The position numbers were made by a program, and so were the translations under genes. Below, piece by piece: positions 5,917-7,195 of a stretch of 7,195 nt of DNA. Within the stretch, counting starts at the first letter, position 1, and each line of letters begins with the position of its first letter. Under the pieces are notes generated by a model. That model was not told where the DNA came from and did no database searches. It saw only the letters and a program-made list of their open reading frames with translations. The stretch is from Planctomycetota bacterium (GTDB lineage Bacteria > Planctomycetota > Planctomycetia > Gemmatales > Gemmataceae). Location: positions 1 to 7,195 of the forward strand of contig JAGWVO010000182.1 of the NCBI GenBank assembly GCA_018970845.1. Direction: 5' to 3'.

Positions 5917-6598
5917 CCGGCACATTGGCCGAGGAACCGTTGTCGCTTGCCTTGAGTCCAAGGATGAACGGCACGGCGCGCTTGCCCCAGGCCGAAGGCG
6001 AGGGATACGACGCGGCAGCCGCTCCAAACACCTGCGCCAGCATGTCGGTGGCGATCACCCCGGGATTGAGCGCCACCGCCGCCATTCCCTGCGGCAGTTC
6101 CTGCGCCAGCGACTTGGTGAGGCCTTCCACGGCGAACTTGCTGGCGCAGTAAAGGCTGACATCCGGCGAGGTGCTACGGCCCCATGTGGAGCTGAAATTG
6201 ACGATCACCCCCTTGCGGCGAGCCGCCATGGCCGGAACGAAGGCCCGGCACACCTCCACCAATCCGATCACATTGACATCGAACACGCGCTTCCATTCGG
6301 AGGAGGGAAGGTCCCACAACTTTCCGGGTGAATGGATCACGGCGGCGTTGTTCACAAGCAGGTCGGGCGCGCCGGACTTCAAAACTTCGGCGGCCCAGCG
6401 GCTCACCTGGTCGGGCTTGGTGACATCAACGGTCGTGAAGGAATGGGGGGAGGGATAGGACTTGGCGAGGCGGGCCACGCCGTCGGCGTTGCTGCCGCAT
6501 CCATGCACGACGCAGCCTTGGGCCGCGAATCCCTCGAGCATGGAGGCGCCCAATCCGCGGGTGGCTCCCGTGAGCACGATTTTCAAGCCGTTTGACAT
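5909..6598 (-). CDS. Classical short-chain dehydrogenase/reductase (SDR)
   Basis: Likely function: NAD(P)-dependent oxidoreduction of a carbonyl or alcohol; substrate unknown. Seen: 229 residues with the classical SDR signature set: cofactor-binding GATRGLG (11-17), a D58 in TTVDVT, NNAA (83-86), N109 in DVNVIG, catalytic Ser136 or Ser137 in VNFSST, Tyr150 and Lys154 in YCASK, and NPGVIATDM (178-186) after the active site. The order resembles FabG-like 3-oxoacyl-ACP reductases, but generic SDRs look the same and no fatty-acid gene is nearby. The C-terminus after about residue 195 is loop-like and ends in a Ser/Gly-rich tail. An in-frame ATG exists at 6661, but ATG 6598 has AGGA 7 nt upstream and opens directly on the first Rossmann strand. 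It lies 70 bp after the YjbQ gene and 79 bp before the transaldolase gene, same strand. Confidence 0.88.
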   Translation of the reverse strand: MSNGLKIVLTGATRGLGASMLEGFAAQGCVVHGCGSNADGVARLAKSYPSPHSFTTVDVTKPDQVSRWAAEVLKSGAPDLLVNNAAVIHSPGKLWDLPSSEWKRVFDVNVIGLVEVCRAFVPAMAARRKGVIVNFSSTWGRSTSPDVSLYCASKFAVEGLTKSLAQELPQGMAAVALNPGVIATDMLAQVFGAAAASYPSPSAWGKRAVPFILGLKASDNGSSANVPGG

Positions 6599-6668
6599 CG
6601 CGTGATCCTGCCGGTGTTCCGTTGCCAAACACGAGAAACTACCAGATTTCGGGCCGGGCACAATCGGG

Positions 6669-7091
<423 letters not shown>

Positions 7092-7121
7092 GGAAAGTCC
7101 TCGGGTTGGTGGGAGATTCAT

Positions 7122-7195
7122 TTAGCTCGGCATTTTCGGGGACGGATTTGCTTTCATCAAGAATGCGCGGTGGAACCGCCCAGCGGTTGGCTCAT
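7122..7195 (-). CDS. Possible C-terminal end of an upstream gene (cut by right edge)
   Basis: On the minus strand one frame is open from the edge and ends in TAA at 7122-7124, giving about 23 residues that end MKANPSPKMPS. The stop is 30 bp before the YjbQ start, a normal within-operon spacing. The piece is too short to recognise. A second frame begins with an ATG exactly at 7195 but stops after 12 codons. The stretch may equally be intergenic. Confidence 0.25.
   Translation of the reverse strand, partial: EPTAGRFHRAFLMKANPSPKMPS

Overview
The window is GC-rich and densely coding. It looks chromosomal and bacterial, most likely Planctomycetota. The best evidence is the protein cut by the left edge: a membrane anchor, then a short HEAT-type repeat, then the start of a secretin/STN-like fold, a combination I associate with planctomycetes. 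The large secreted propeller protein next to it fits the same group. The assignment rests on protein style only, with no rRNA or other marker to confirm it.

Layout, left to right. (1) Positions 1-3887 hold three minus-strand genes, read right to left: a VanZ-family membrane protein (3477-3887), a 962-residue exported multidomain protein (536-3424), and the N-terminal 140 residues of the HEAT/STN-like protein (1-420, running off the edge). The first two are 52 bp apart. The multidomain protein carries BNR/YCF48-type repeats, a degenerate PIG-L-like segment, a TPR-like helical stretch and a C-terminal CBM9-like domain. (2) Positions 3928-4700 hold the only plus-strand genes, two small cysteine-rich exported or membrane-anchored proteins with strong ribosome binding sites. 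The second has 11 Cys-Cys pairs spaced every 6-7 residues. This island diverges from the VanZ gene and converges on the next block, and it ends at a strong hairpin at 4726-4747 that can serve both strands. (3) Positions 4777-7091 hold three minus-strand housekeeping-type genes, read right to left: a YjbQ/UPF0047 protein, a classical short-chain dehydrogenase/reductase and a transaldolase of the ~360-residue type. Their gaps of 70-80 bp are compatible with one transcript but do not prove it. A possible tail of a further upstream gene lies at the right edge.

How the genes work together: the transaldolase belongs to the non-oxidative pentose phosphate pathway, and the SDR and YjbQ protein are not obviously linked to it. 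The VanZ protein, the propeller protein and the HEAT/STN protein all act at or beyond the membrane. The Cys-rich pair is the least explained part of the window. Metal binding or redox work outside the cytoplasm is a reasonable guess from composition, but no transporter, regulator or enzyme beside it confirms that.

No tRNA, rRNA, CRISPR array, insertion sequence or phage gene was seen, and there is no gap over 300 bp without a gene.
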